Shown here: one piece after another, positions 12,225 to 27,269 of the stretch | Numbering within the stretch: the stretch's first letter is position 1 | Layout: each line of letters starts with the position of its first letter | Source: Membranipora membranacea | Lineage: Eukaryota; Bryozoa; Gymnolaemata; Cheilostomatida; Membraniporidae | Length of the DNA: 64,000 bases | NCBI GenBank assembly: GCA_914767715.1 | Contig: OU612072.1 | Coordinates: 23,748,001-23,812,000 of the forward strand | Direction of reading: 5' to 3' | Program-made: the position numbers and the translations under genes | The notes under the pieces: generated by a model | Databases searched by the model: none | What the model saw: the letters and a program-made list of their open reading frames with translations, nothing else | Told to the model about the DNA's origin: nothing

Positions 12225-15200
12225 ATGGCAGCTCACCGTCAGCTGATTCTCATGATTCTGACATTTTACCTCAGCTGCTGCTCGTAAGTACATGTTTACA
12301 TACACTATTATGTCACAAAGTATGGATTAAATAAACATTTAGATGTGAAAGATGTGAAAGATGGCTATATCGAGCTACAGCTGCTGTGTTTGTTGATTGT
12401 TAACATTATGATTATGTACCGTGTTGAACCTTGATATGGAATTGCCAGGTTAACAAATATTACCTTTCTTAACTATTTTCAGATCTCAGATCCAATCTTT
12501 TGGCTTTAGAAAGCTAGTCGCGTCAGACTGGATCACAGAAGATGTAATCTCAGTACCTAACCTTGAGTTCACCAACAACTTCATGATAGTGAGTAACATT
12601 ATAATCCCCTTAAAGTTAATGTTCCGTTATCCCAATGCCCCTCAGGCTATCCCTCCATCTATGTAATATCTGTATTTAGCTGTAGTCAGAAGGATAAGGC
12701 CTGAATAGTGGCGCAGCCCCCACATACAGGAGCATTCTATGTGATGTAAACAAACATCTTAGCTTGGTCTTATTTTAAGAGAATTGGCAAATCTGTAATA
12801 TTTTTCAGCCATCTCGTCGAGACGAGACGCAGGTTATAGTTGGCAATGCAAACGGAGGTGAGAACAAACAAAATGAAGGATGTATTAACATATTGTACCT
12901 GCGAAACCGAGTGAAACAAGCAGAATGTGAGTGTTTATCAATTATGTAGAGTAGAAACCATCCAATGATTTTGTACACAAACAAACAGAACACAACTTCA
13001 TAATGGCAAAACAGGCAGTTGTTTATATTAGGTCATCACAGCTTTGACTGGAGATTATGAGGTGAAGCAACTTAAACAAAGACAAAACTTCTTTTTCCAT
13101 TATTTCGCATGCTGTTCAGTTTAGAGCCGATAAGTGTAAATTTGCTTCATAGGCTTTCAAACATTTTACAAAACACAATGCATCTTTTTTGCAATCACAC
13201 ACATAATTGGTTATCTTTATTACATTTGTCACTAAGTCATTCTGATTATAGTGCTTGGTGGTGATTGTGGCCGTGAATCTACTGATAATTACAATGATGG
13301 TGTAGGGCGCGCTGTTAGAATGAGCTATCCAGACCATGGTTATCACACAAAGGATGGAAGATATGTCCTGTTTGTGGATAAAAATTCATGCGCTCGAAGA
13401 CTGGATATGATCTCTCTAAGAGTTTACACCATTATAGGTATTAAAATAAGGGATCATTGCCCACTTAACTGGGTGTTTGACAGCTTATTATATGCGTGAA
13501 TGATTTCCTAATGTCTTTTATTATCATCATTCTTGTATAAGCGGATTGCAGAATACCCCTGATAGACTATAATACTTAGGCAGGCTAGTAAACCTATTGT
13601 GTTTCCAAGACCATATCAAAAATGTAGAAAAGGAATGATGGGAAAATGCTATTGTGTGTAACAATATGTAGGCAACCCGACAGTTTCAAGAACTAATAGT
13701 TCAGATAAAAAACTGGTTAGAATCGAATCTTCACCAGAACAGAACCAGGAACCACAGATTTAACGTCTTTGACAATATCACAAGTCGGATTAATCTCATC
13801 GCTCTTCTATCGCGGTGTATTGCATGTGATTGATAAATTTCTACTAACATTCAAGGTAAAGAGAAATGTGGCAAATCTACACTTGATTTAAACGATAAAT
13901 ACGGGACCCAAACTAAAGTGATCGGAATGGTCTATATTGATGAGAAAGAATATTGGGTCTTCTTCGTTCCAGATGTAAGTTTTCAATAGCTGTTATCTAA
14001 AGTATTTTGTTTAAAGTTATAAGTTTAAACAACATGAGACGATGATTGGGGTTATTAAAGCTATAGTTGCGCCTCAAAATATTTGGTATCATTTTGAAGG
14101 TCTCAGTCTAATTGAGAGCACCATGGCAACATTTTAAATAGCCTATGGACACAGCTGAAACAATTTGCTTTACTAAAGTGAGAATTCCTCTCAACATTTC
14201 TCAACCACTAAGGTTGTCTCATCTTTAGCGCTCTTTAACATATAAATATGTATTAAATGCTAAAATTTCAGATCATGATGCCCTGAAGTTTGGATTTTTC
14301 TTTAAAAATGTGATAGTTGGCATGTGATTTGCCATATTTATTTTCCCGGGCAAATATCCCAAACAAACAATCCATAATAGCTACTATAGCTTCGAGCCAA
14401 TATTGTTTGAAACATTAAATTTTGGTGCAGATTACCAACCTAATTGTTAAAACATTTCACATTTAAATGTTCAAGATCATTCAATTTAATAAGATTGAGA
14501 TGTTGAAGTTTTGTTTCATGATCATCCCTTATAATTCTTTATTAGAAATAGCTGTCCTCTTTGTTTTCAGGGAATATATATATATGATTGGTGGGGATAC
14601 ACCAGAAGAAAAATCGGGGTAGCTTCTGCTATGTCTTTTCGTTACAATGAGGATGCCAATGCAGGATTGCTCACAAAAGCTACTGAATCAGAATACATAG
14701 TGTGGCAAAAGGTTCAATACGGTGAGCTTTTGTGTTGAAATCTCTTCTTGAGGCTGTAACACTGAAAACAATTTGCGTTCGGTTTAATATTGGTTCTTGT
14801 TTAGATACTAGCTAAAGTTGTGCTGTAGGTTAGGGTTAATTTTTACCGGAAATTTTGAAGGTTTATTTTGGAACCTTTCAAGTTTTCCTTGCTTTCACTT
14901 CTCTTCACAGCAAGTGCCAATGTTTGCAAGTTGCAAGTAAAAGCAAGGAAAAATTAGATGGTTTTGCAAATCAATTTCCAATAATGTTGATGAGACAGTT
15001 GATGAATAATTGTCTAATCGAACATTAGAATACTCTTCCTAACAACATGTCTTTGATAGAAGTATAGACAATGATTCTCGAGCTGAAATTTTATGCAGTG
15101 ACGCTGGCTGGGTTATCAGCAGTGTGAGATTTCACATTTCTATATTCGGCAATCAAAGAAATCCTCATTCAAGGCTTAAGTTTTTGGAGTTCCTAAATTC

Positions 15201-18200
15201 TCCTTCAAATCTGTCTGTCTCTCATCAGGCCTGTTTATCTGCCAAATCAATTGATCCGAAGTTGAGGCTCTAACTGCAGATCAGTTAAACTCATATCACT
15301 TCAATGAACTTATCGGTATCATACTCATGATACTTAAAAGGCATATGAGAATTTGGAGTCTACTGTGCGTTGAGTGGTTTGGCAACTGCATAAATCCTCC
15401 AAAACAAGTTTGTTGGCGATAGCACTGTTTCCATATTCTTCACAGGAGAACTTTGAGCTGTAAAAGAACCAACTTGAACTTTATTGTTTTGCCAGTATCG
15501 CTAATTGACAGCATTTTATAGTTTGTGTTCATTCATAAACAATCGTGGTAAATAAGCGTGTGGAGGCTTTAATTTGAGCAGGAAACATGTATAGTTCTAT
15601 GCAATCGTAGATGTTTAGAATATTGTTTGTTTAACTGCAGGAGTTACAAGGTATGACTTTACTACTATTGAATTAAATGAGGGCAACCTTGGAACCTGGG
15701 GAAGGACATTTAAAGCAGTCAGGTGAGCTTTAAAAGAACCTCAGAAGCTACAGAATCTGCATTGTGTTAATGTACAAAACCAAAGTTTGACGCCAATATG
15801 AAAGATTTATATTATAGTAATACTATAAAGACTGTAAGCACTGCTTGCAATATAAAATGTTTCATGTGCTCATATTGTTCATAATCAATTTTGCTTGATT
15901 GTATCTTTACTTGTAATTCCGGATTTACTTGCAACATGTCAATCACTATTTCATTGATTCTCAGTTTCAGGGAAAGTGGTTCTGATCCTGATGCCAGATG
16001 GAAATACACTGGTAATGCACTCTCTAGTGGAAATGGTCACGTGGCTCAGCATCCCATATATCACGAACTAATCATGGTATCTGATTGGTATAAAAACTAC
16101 ATTCTCCTTATCGACCTGAATTCAGGTTAGTAAATATAGAAGTTTATACAATTCCTACAGTTAGACTTCACATTGCCAAATGGCTTTGTCACACTGTAAC
16201 TTGTCCTTGTTTTTACTGAATTTTTCTTCTTTAGGTTACAGTTCAAAATATTGCAAACAAGCTCCGACTGGCACGCAAATGGTTCCGACCACTGTTAATC
16301 AAAATGATTGTTCACTTGTGAAATTAAGGAATACCATGTGGCTGGGATCTACTAACTTGGCCTCTTTGGTAAACGATGTATCGATGTACAACATGCACGA
16401 GCTCACAATTTGTACGTATAACTGTATAACATATTAATCAACATCTACAGAAATAAAGCCATTTTATCAAAATGACCATATCAACCAAGAAATCACATCT
16501 TTGATGGCACTGATTGATCCATTAAATCCCATCACAGATCTATGTATATTTTCGTCAAATATCGTTGATAAAGTTAGAAAGTGCTTGCATAGGGAATTAT
16601 TTCAAAGCTTACTAACTTTTCACTGTATTAAGAGTTGTCCACATAGAGTAAGATAACTCCCAGACACTGCAATTACACAGAATACCATTTTATATAGCAA
16701 TGTGTATCAATAGCTATGACAACCAACAATGGTTCATTGCATGATTTGCAGTATTTGAATTTCACAGAAAAACTTAGTAGCCCATGTTCAACTATGTCTT
16801 CAAAAAATTGTATTATTTGTCAAATGAGAAATATGGCTTTATTTGATGACTGCACAAGCGGAGGAGTCATATTAAAATTGTTTTTCTGTTTTGTGATCAA
16901 CTTGTATGGTTCTTTTCATATTGATATAATATTAAATGTTTTGGTTGTTTGTAGCCTATATACAAAATGTAACGGTTATGGAACAGAAATGCGCAACATG
17001 CTGGAGTAACAATCACAAATGTTATGATTTAAAGAGCTTTGATAAACTTAATTGTATGTGCACATTTGACTATAATGGGGCCGATTGTTCCAGTGGTATG
17101 TATAAGCCAAGGCTATGCGTTATGATTTGGATTGTTTAGTAAGTAAAACTCAAAGATAAATTGAACTATTTAAAACCTGCTATTTCTAGTGAAAAGTTAT
17201 TTAGCTTACATTGAGCATTTTAAAAAACATTTTATAACCCTTCACGTTTTGGAACTGTAAAAACAACATGGCTGTAGTTGGTATATTATATATATATATA
17301 TATCACGCTAAACAATTATTAGTTTTTTATGATTGCAATTATTAAGTTTTAACAATATTTCATGTAACACTTTGAAATCAGATTGACTTTTTTATTCGTT
17401 TTGTCTCTTTATTACAGAAGTGTGCACCGCAGACACATGTAATGGTCATGGAGAATGCATTGTTGATGTTTATAATGAAGCAAATTGTACTTGTGAAAAA
17501 GGATGGAGAGGTGAAAACTGTGAAATTAAAACGTGAGCATCAAATGATAATCACATATATTGGTGATCCATTGATCTATGGTTTATAGAATTTCTCCGAA
17601 TACAGGATAAAAGAATTGACTAAACTGACAAAAAAAGACATTGATCCATGTTCATCAGAATTTCATTCTGCCATCCAATGAGAGCCATCTCAGTTAAATT
17701 ATTAGGGAGCCAAATATAGATGGGAATTCCCAGAAGCAATGCTTTTGATTTGTTTACTGATTTTCACAACTACAAGGTTTGTCCTATGCCTTGCACTTTG
17801 ATCAGTATGTATAACTATTTTGTATTTAGTTATTGAATTCTTTTTTATTCCATGCGCTGCCCTCAGCATAAACAAATAGTAATGACCAAGCTTCTTCCTC
17901 CTAGGGATACATTTCTGTTGAAATATCAGGAGATCATCGAGTTTGATTACGAAACTGTTGATGGCGCTAAGATGGCCACTGGGTTTGTACAGGTGGGTAA
18001 ACTGTCCATTGAATCAATAGCAGTTCAATTCACTCTGCTGCCAAACAGGGCACACACTTTGTGTCAATGAGCAGCATGGATTTTGTTGGTTTTAACTGTT
18101 ATTAATTGTTAAGCTTTGATGGTGATGTTACATGACTAGTAACATTTTCAAATGAAAGTTATGGCCATATCACGTTAAACTAACTTATTCCCATTACACT

Positions 18201-21200
18201 CAACATTCTTCAACATCTCGCTCAAATGACAATACAGCTTGCGTGACACCTTGTGGATCATGTGACAGAATTTCTTCTTCTCATTCTGCAGATAAAACGG
18301 GGTGACCCCAAAGTACTTCTTGTAGGTCACTATCACCATTACTGGAGTAAAACAGAAGGTACAATAGGATACTATCGTCTAGGAGTGATGAGCAGCTTTG
18401 TCAGTAAGTCACTTGTCCTACTTGTGCAGACTTACGTGTCGTTACAATACACACATTACAAAGCGATTAACGCACACTACTATCATTCAAAGGCTACAGG
18501 CTGGTTTGAAATTGAAAATATCATGTCAAGTAACCACAAATTTACACTTGATTGAACCTTTAAATATATATATATTTATGTACACACATACATGTAATTA
18601 CTTATATACTTACATATATGTAGCTCTTGCTGGGGACCTGACCAGGAGCAAGGATACAAACAGCTATAACGATGGTGTAAGAGCTAATGCACATATCATG
18701 AACCCAGAACATGCTCACCAGACAGAGGATGGATTGTACATACTCTTCATAGACTCTAAGTCATGTGCCAGGAGGATGTCAACAAGTAATCTAGCAGTTC
18801 AGACTGTGATAGGTATTTAATAACAAACACATTTTTATGCAGACACATAAAACGTCTCCCAAATAGGTTGCTTATATTAATCATTGTCATCACTCGCTAT
18901 CTCCTTTGTTTGCTGCGATAACATCTTCATTTTGCTTGATCGACAGCTGTATTTACAATTTTTAACATATATAAAACATTATCATTCTGTAGGTGTTGGA
19001 AAATGTGGCAATTCTACTTTAGCCATAGACAAATATGGAGATAAATGCATAGTGACTGGGATGGTTTACCTTGACAACACAGAAGATACAAATAAGGAAG
19101 CCTATTGGGTCATCTCATTAGGCAATGTGAGTTGATTTAAACATCCTTTTATGTTTCTTCATGAGTAACTTTTACGATATATCAACATGTGAGATCGCAA
19201 TGCAAGATTGTTTTGGATATTTGTTCGTGGAATCTTTGAATCCTAACTTTATGCACTGCCTGCATAACTTCTAAGTGTAAACCACTTGCCAAGGGAGGGA
19301 TTCATTACACTACAGTCTTTTCCTGTCCGCCTGTATTATTTTGTATAGATCCATAATGTAACTCACAAGGGGTCTAAAGTGAATGCTTACACATACCCAG
19401 TGGTTCACATCATCGATGCTTTAAACATTGTGATTGATAGGTATTTCAAGAAAGCAGTATCTGGACTAAGAACAGTTTGCTGGCATTTGTGCCTATTGCT
19501 TCTACTCTCGCCATAAGCGCTAATGAACTCTTGCATGAGAATTGTGAATTGGAAAAGTTGGCTATGACATTGACCAGGAGTTCCTAAGATTGTTTACAAA
19601 CTTATCACACATGACACACACTTAGAGATATTTGTTGTTATCCAAACGGTGCTTTATCTTTTAGTTATGCAACACTATATAATACATTATACACACCCTT
19701 AACCGCCCTAGAATATCGAGGCAGATGGATGGGATGGAATCGACCCACTACTCCACTTTCAATCGCAGGACACTTAGTAAATCAAATAATTGTTGTTTCT
19801 TAAAATGTTGATAGCACAAAAATAAAAAGGTCAAGACTTTATTAATCAACCAAATGAGTACTTGAGATACAAAAGACTTCTTTCTTCTAGGTTCTTCATA
19901 TTTACCCTGAGAATGGAGGGGATTATAGAAAGGTGGCGTCACTAAAGGATGTTACTATTAACTGGTCTCCATTTGTCGGATCTATGGCTAGAAAAGGGAA
20001 CACAGTCTATCTGTATGTACCACATGGTGAGATGGTTTATTGTTACGACTACTTGACAGCTAATGCTGTTTCTCACAGGGGTTAAACATTTTAAAAGGCT
20101 AAACATATAAATGTTGAAAATCCGTTTTAGTTTCAAAAGCGTTAGTTTCATCTAACGTCTTTTAATATCATAGTTTTCTCAGTGAATTTTGCACATAATC
20201 CTATGCCTGTTCTCTTCTAACAATAGGACTGACAATGCTCAACTTTTCAAAGGTTAGCTTGGGATGGAAGAAACCAGTTGTAACAAAGATAGCCAGGTGA
20301 GCAAACAAAGCCTTTTAAACAATATATTCTATATTCTCTGGCCTTTGACATACACTGCAGGCAATTTTAAATTTCAACCATCACTAATTGTTGAGATATC
20401 TATTAGCATTTTGTGCATGCGCAGGCAGCTCTGAGGCATGAGCTGATATCAGCAAAATTGAGTCTCGCTTTTCTGAAACCATTTGATTGGCCACCTGCTT
20501 TGGTTGCTACTCTATCGATGCATGCAAAAATGACAGCAAGAATTAGCTTCGGTTGTCAATATCTGCATGGTTACAGTAATAGATGCAATAAGTTATCTAG
20601 CGGAGACTTTGTCAGGACTCGCACAGCGCGACGAGGTACCGTGAAACATAAACCCTCATCAAAGCAAAACAGCATTCTGGTATATTACTTTGGCGATGGT
20701 GTTTGTTCCGTGTTGTGCCTAGCACACACCTATTCATTGTTAACTTAGTGAACCTTACTTTGAAAACCAGACCTCTATAAAACCTAATTGATTCTATGAA
20801 CAACTGGTGTAGGCAAAAAATAGATCTATCAGGTTTTTTCTAAAAAGTGGGGCTTTTAACACTAAATAATAATGTGGACAAGTTACCACCGCCATCATTT
20901 GGTACAGCTGAGGGCAAATTGGCAGCCAGAACATAATGATAGGCTTCAGCTCATCGTCTGATCATAATGATCTTAAAGCGATGGGTCCTTGAGATGGGAC
21001 AGTCTACATCAAGGGGGCGGTGGATTCTTTACAAGATGGGGGGCCTTTACAACAGGGTGTAGGATAGTTTACAATAGGCTTGTCGCTATAGTTAAGTGCC
21101 CTGCCCTATAAAGTTAATAAGTGTCCTGGAATTGTTTTGGAACAGGGGTCAGTGTGAAAGACTCCACAGAGCATCATCTGAAATCATCCAATGGAGGCCC

Positions 21201-24200
21201 CAATTCGGGTGACTGATAATATTATTAGGATACTATCAATAGTCTTAGATCTTTGATACCTACGAAGATGGTTGCATTTTGGATTTCTCTTCAAATCATG
21301 TCATCATGGCTTTTAACTGAAGAGATGGTCTGTTATGACTAGCTGATGACCTTGAATTTAAAATCCTATAGACAGTGAATTCATCCACATTCTTTCAGCC
21401 TTGAGAAACCTAAGGGTTTACTCAAAAAGACAGCAGAACTAGACTACGGAGCAAGCTTCAGATATGATTCAAACCAAAATTTATATCTTGGTAACTGGCT
21501 TGGAGTCATAGATGTTAATCCAAAACACCCTGAGATCTTAGCCATAGCTGATTTGAACATGAAGAGTGTTGTAATTTACAACACAACTGATGGTATGTGT
21601 GCATATAAAATAACACTATTGCAGTATGACTAATAATGGAATAGTTAAAACCTGAGTAATAATTACAGTCTTCAACATCTGTGCTCAACAAGACATGTAT
21701 TTCTTTCGCTATTAGACCCCCAATTTATATATAAATATGTTGCAAACATCTGAAACTTTACTTTGGAAATAGGTATATTGGATATTTGAATCTAGTTTAT
21801 TGGCAGCAAACCTTAAGTCTAAGTGAACACCAGAAAAGTCCAGATAATTCCAAGCTTATCCCTTATCCCTTTTTGTTCATATATTTTTAGAGGGGCTTTT
21901 TGAAAGCACACTACTTTTATTATGTAAGCATTCTCGGATGAGAAGTCATAAATTAAACAAACAAACAAACAAACAAAACAATTATATGCACAAAAACCGT
22001 CCGACAGTATTAATAATATTTCTCAACTCAGGAAATGCTCTTCAGGTCTGCAGAAGCGCTAGAACGGCTGGTGATTGGTCAATCAAGCTTACGAACAGTG
22101 CATCAACATGCCTCTTGGTGTCACTAGAGAGCGTCATGTGGTTATCTGCTACTTCTCTGTTGGTCACTGACTCCTCCGTAGATGATAAAGTTTTCTTACT
22201 CCGATTAAGTGAGTTAAACAATTTAAGCTCCAAACTATGCAGACAGACTAATATAAAACAGAGGCCTAGGGTTTGTAACTCCAACCAAGGAATTTACTAG
22301 TTATGATCAATTTCTGCGCAGACTCCTGAGAAAGTGTGATTCCATCTTGTTCTGTAACCTAGAAAGCCAGAAAGGACATATAAGCCTGGGGACCTGACTA
22401 AGACAAGTAAAAAGGGTGTTTTGAATAGGCGGCATGCATTACAATACCGCAAATCAAAATGATATTATGCTCGGGGACAACTATACGTATAATTTGTTGC
22501 TGAAGGCTATGCCGTTAGTCAATACAGATTTTCAGTCAGTTATTATAGCTTTTCAGATAACTGTCGTTTGCAGAATACTATTTATTATAGTATGATTATA
22601 TTATAGTATGATATGATATGAATGTTTATTTCCTCCTGTGATATCAAAAAGATTGATGGCAATTTTTTTACCAGTAATAGTCTTATGAAAGTCTCATAAA
22701 CACCCGAACCTCACAACTTATTTAATGTATGTGACATATTTAGCCAACCAACACATATTTTGATACCTCCTCAAATGCTCAGCAAGACTGATAGAGCTCT
22801 TTTCATGAGTCATTCCATTGACAACTGTAATATCATAATTTTCCTATGAAATTATTTATTCCCATTCTGTTTCCGCTTGAAGAGGAAAACGAAGACTTTG
22901 CCTGTGCTAGTAGCCCTTGTGTCCACGGTATCTGCTCAGCCGCTGGGAATGGCTTTGAATGTTTGTGTTATGATGACTTTACTGGTACACATTGCGATGA
23001 ACGTAAGTTAGATTCAATTCTTATTGTCAAGAAATACAACATGTCTGTATTATTTTGTCAATATTATTTCTACGCTCACCCAGCAAACAATCATGTTGGT
23101 CTCAATTATGCTCTATTCAATGCAAGACTGTCTAAATGATCTGGCAGATACAACTTGTTAATTGGTTTGTTACCTTTGCCAACTCTGAGGATCTTCCTGT
23201 ACTGTATGGTCCTGAATATATTGCTATCGCTCATGTCATGAAAGCCAAAAAAATATTTTCTGTCAACAAGACTTAATAGCATCATATGATTGGTTCCTAT
23301 TCGTTCGCATAGCAGTTATATGTAATTCATGTTTATCGTGATAGTGAATAAGTGTAGTTACTTTTGTCCAGAAAACAAAGATAAAAATGATTAATTTTAA
23401 AAGAAAAATTGCTAAATTACTAAAATGGAGTGTTTGGTCTTCTTTCATTACGAGTAAGTATATTGGTAGCTTTTTGATCAAAGTGTTCTTTGCCCACATC
23501 GCAAGTTAAACCACTTAACAATTGAAAAATTCCGAAGTCACCATAGAGACCAGAAATCAAAGAAGGCACAACAAGAAAGCTCCTGTTCTCACCCATTTTC
23601 ACAGTTTACCTTCTTGGCCAGTATCTAGATAAGGTTGTGATACCAATATTATACGCATCAATTATAATAAGATACTTACTTCTGCCTAAAGTCAGCTAAC
23701 ACGACATCATACTCTCATCCTTTTTCAGATATATCACGGACGGGTAAGTGTTGCTGGTAAATTTAAGAAGTCTAATCACTATTGACATAATCAATCATCA
23801 TATTATGTTGTTATGTTGTTGTATGTTGTTGCTGTTAAAGATTTCATCGTTAGCCATAGTTTCACTTCAAATTATCACTGGCCATTGTTGTCTTAACTGA
23901 CATTTATTTCCATTATCATCCGCTACAGTCATCATCAGCTATTTTTGTCATCGGCCATTGTTTGAATTATTCATTCATTGGCCATTGTTATCATTTGAAT
24001 TATTACCATAGTATATGGGTCTTCATTGTTCTGCGGGCCTTTTGATTAAATATGTGCCATTCCTAGCTGATCATTCCAGTAATGCATTGTCATTAATAAT
24101 AGTCATCACTTTTTTTAGAGCCAGTATATGGAGCATTGTCAGAGATTTGATGGGGTGTGGTTGATTTGCAAATTGTTTCAGCATTAAACCTTGGAGAGGA

Positions 24201-25709
24201 GGGGGAGGTGGGGGATCTTTTCCTTTGAAAATTGCTGTTTTTTTGTCGAACAATATTAAATAGAAGCATATTGATTTGTCACTGGATTAATCTCCTTAAC
24301 ATCATAGACCACCTAAGGATATGAAATATTTACTTATTTATTATGAAATTCAAAACAAATCGCGATTTTAAGTTTCATATAGCCTAGCTTATCAATGTCA
24401 GCTGAACATTTAGGTGGTGTAGAGAGGTCAACCATATCCAGATATGACTTTTGTACATCCTAATTGACAAGATGCTTGCTACTCATTATAGTATATATTA
24501 TTCTCAGTTAATCATTATTCTTCACCAATGATCTAAGAATTTCATATTCAAGAATGTTTTCACTTGTTCTTCCTTACTAAGCAGTCTCTTGCCTTATGAT
24601 AGTCCACAGATTGAAGAGAGCGGTTTGATTAGAATAAAATCAAAATACTTGCTATTATATCTCATGTCCAATGTTTGTAAATTTCTGATAAAAATAAATA
24701 ATTATTGTTCAATATCTCACATTTCAATATTATTGCCAACTGTTATGATAACTTGCAGCTATAAAGATGATTCATAGACCTTCATAAGTAAGATTTTACT
24801 TTGACAAAAATGTTAATATAATTCTTAATTCATAATATTCGGTTTGTGAGTATTCAAATTAATTTAAAGCATTAAGCCATCACCTCTGCCAACACCTATA
24901 ACATGTTCTCTTGGTGCCAACATTTGGAAGCATGATGCTCTTAATCAAAGTAACTCTTGTAGTGGTGGTGTTTGTGTTGCTCAAGAAGTTATTTACAATG
25001 CAATACCAGTGATTTTCGGAGTTAAATTTGTGTCATGACTCACAGGCAAATTCTTGATGGATGTAGACAAATTGTGTTGACTAAAACAAAGCAGTTACCA
25101 TCGTGATGCACTCAAGTGGGCAGAAGCACGACACAACCACATTGTTAGGCATTGTCAAACACTACAAGTTTTGTGTGCAAAGAACAAGGAATTGTATGTG
25201 AGAGTTATCTTTCTAAATTATAATATGATTTATTCCTGTGATTGTGTGAATATTTAAAGAAGCAGACAACCACAACAATTATATGTTGACATTTGATGCG
25301 TAATGATGTACTCTTTCTAAATTTGCATATTATGAAAAATTATTTAATTATTTTAATTGCAAACTCTCTTCCACCATTTCCTTTCAGTATCAGGCATACC
25401 AAATATGATTGGCCAAGTGTTAATGCTCTCAAAATAAATATATTGCTAGAAATGGTTGGTGTAGAAAAGTATTTATTTCTGGAATTAAACCAGTTATCTT
25501 TTGTTTTTTTTATCTAAATACAAAAACAGTCATGTCAATTGAAAAACTCTGCTACAAAAAAAATATTTCTGCCTTCAATGAAAAAAATTATGCTTATCTA
25601 TGAGATAAAAAACAAAACAAAGCTTTACAATTTAATTAGTTTTTTTACAGCCATTGGTGTTTATGGACTGCTGACTGCCCTGTGGTGCAGATCCAGAGCT
25701 TATACCTAG
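12225..25709 (+). CDS. Secreted two-module NHL/EGF protein (gene B)
   Basis: Twenty-two exons: 12225-12283, 12483-12588, 12809-12857, 13252-13437, 13856-13974, 14571-14721, 15641-15722, 15965-16125, 16235-16411, 16955-17095, 17418-17532, 17905-17992, 18292-18403, 18624-18812, 18993-19126, 19891-20026, 20227-20296, 21399-21592, 22032-22208, 22883-23002, 23729-23743, 25651-25709. They sum to 2640 nt (879 residues plus TAG) with every phase matching. Exon 1 encodes a signal peptide (MAAHRQLILMILTFYLSCCS). Exons 2-9 are module 1 and exons 12-19 are module 2, a full internal duplication; exons 4 and 14 each hold a clear NHL-type repeat (YNDGV, CARR). EGF-like domains lie in exon 10 (about residues 364-411, six Cys), exon 11 (about 411-449, canonical) and exon 20 (about 816-856, canonical). 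The tail is a 15-nt microexon and a short hydrophobic end. The last two exons are the least certain. Likely an extracellular recognition or matrix protein; exact role unknown. Confidence 0.8.
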
Positions 25710-27269
25710 AATTTTCGTTGTTGAGTATGTTGCCTATCTGTGGAGGCAAATTTCAAGTGGTTTTATATCTTGTAGAGCCAGGGTTGTATGCTACTTTAAG
25801 GCATTACAATTACAAGATGATGATACCAACTCCGAACAACGAACACTTTCATTGTCAATAGCTGCTAAAATTTGAGCGGGGAAACAGGGTGTTGCTTGGT
25901 TCATCGATCATTAAAAGCCGTTTCTTACAAATTTAAATTGAGAAGCAATACTTTCACCATTAATTATAGCCAATGTTATGAGAAATGAGCAGTCAACTGT
26001 CGCCGCCATTGCTGGAAATGGTAACTGAAATCTCTAACCTCAATAAAGGGATATATATTTATGTATACCATCTATGTCACAATTTTCCTGGCCAGCAATG
26101 ATCATGAATTGAAAACCCTTCTTAGGTCAATAACTCAAACGCATAGATTTCATGATTTCGAGATCATCATTTAGACTGAGTACAGGCCGATTAACTCAGG
26201 ATACAAATATACATGTTTTAGTTTCAAAGGGCAGCTTGATGCAAAACAAGAAATTAACATTAGCTCATTTATTTAAAGTCAAAAATGCTCAGGTGTAGTT
26301 ATCTCCTCCTTACTTTTCCAAAAGCCATCTCCTTCCTACAGTCTTTAATTCAGAATAACCACATTCGGTCAACTGGATCGTTAGTCAATCAGCTAACTAT
26401 TCATTTATCTTTTTCTGCAAAAAACTCCAAATCTGACAAAAAGTCTCGAAGTTCGTGTTTTTCTGTTTGGGCAGAATTACATTTCGACATGGTAACTCAC
26501 AGAGATCTGGTTTTTATTGGAGCATCAGTTCACCACATTATCTAAATGAGCTTTTGAGGGCATGTTTGAAATATTTTTGTAACATATTTAAAATTGCGAT
26601 TTACTTTTTCATTATGGTGTTTATTTCATCCATCAGTGCAGTGGCAATGTTGCGCAAGGCAGTGCAAAGAGCCTATATACTTGTAGTTTCTATGCCATTG
26701 TGTACAGTTTCAAACAAATTCTAATTGCCTTTTATCAAAGGAATGGAGCAATTTACAAATGACAATGGAGATGCTATACTGAACTTAAACAAAAGAATAT
26801 TTCTGTTGGTTGATATAAGTTTTCTGTATAGATTGTGGTGACCCATCAGTCGCCCATCAAATTCTATCAGAATGACTACAGACCTCAAAATAATTAATAT
26901 TATTAATATTCCGAAACATGGTTTGGATTTGGCTTTTTCAGTGGATACTGTTCAATGATAGCATTTTCAAAATACACCCAAATGTTTGAGCTTAAATTTT
27001 ACTCGAATGTCATCCCAATATTTTTATTATTGAAAAACACTAATGTAACAATGCTGGATGCGTATAGGATTATGATAACTGTGTGTCTGGAGGGCTCACC
27101 CTCAATAACACACACGATGTTCTATGTGAAATATTCTTCTGCATTTTCAGTGAGCTGGTATCTGTATGATCGACCTTGGTATATTTATCACCATTTAGGA
27201 ATTGCAGTCCTGAAATAACCATTGACAGCATTCATGTTACGGTTGAATTTGTACTTTTTTTTTTACATC
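25710..27269. other. Gene-poor region after gene B
   Basis: No supportable exon is visible. Open frames at 26285-26545, 26455-26724 and 26955-27218 are short, overlap one another in different frames and lack motifs, so I treat them as chance. The gene B 3' UTR should begin here. Confidence 0.4.

Noticed and set aside
20413-20748. Plus-strand 111-codon frame in a gene B intron
   Set aside because: No domain, not needed for phase joining between exons ending 20296 and starting 21399, and inserting it would break phase.
24071-24253. Minus-strand frame with a polyproline run
   Set aside because: It arises from a low-complexity G-rich stretch; no family motif or splice context.
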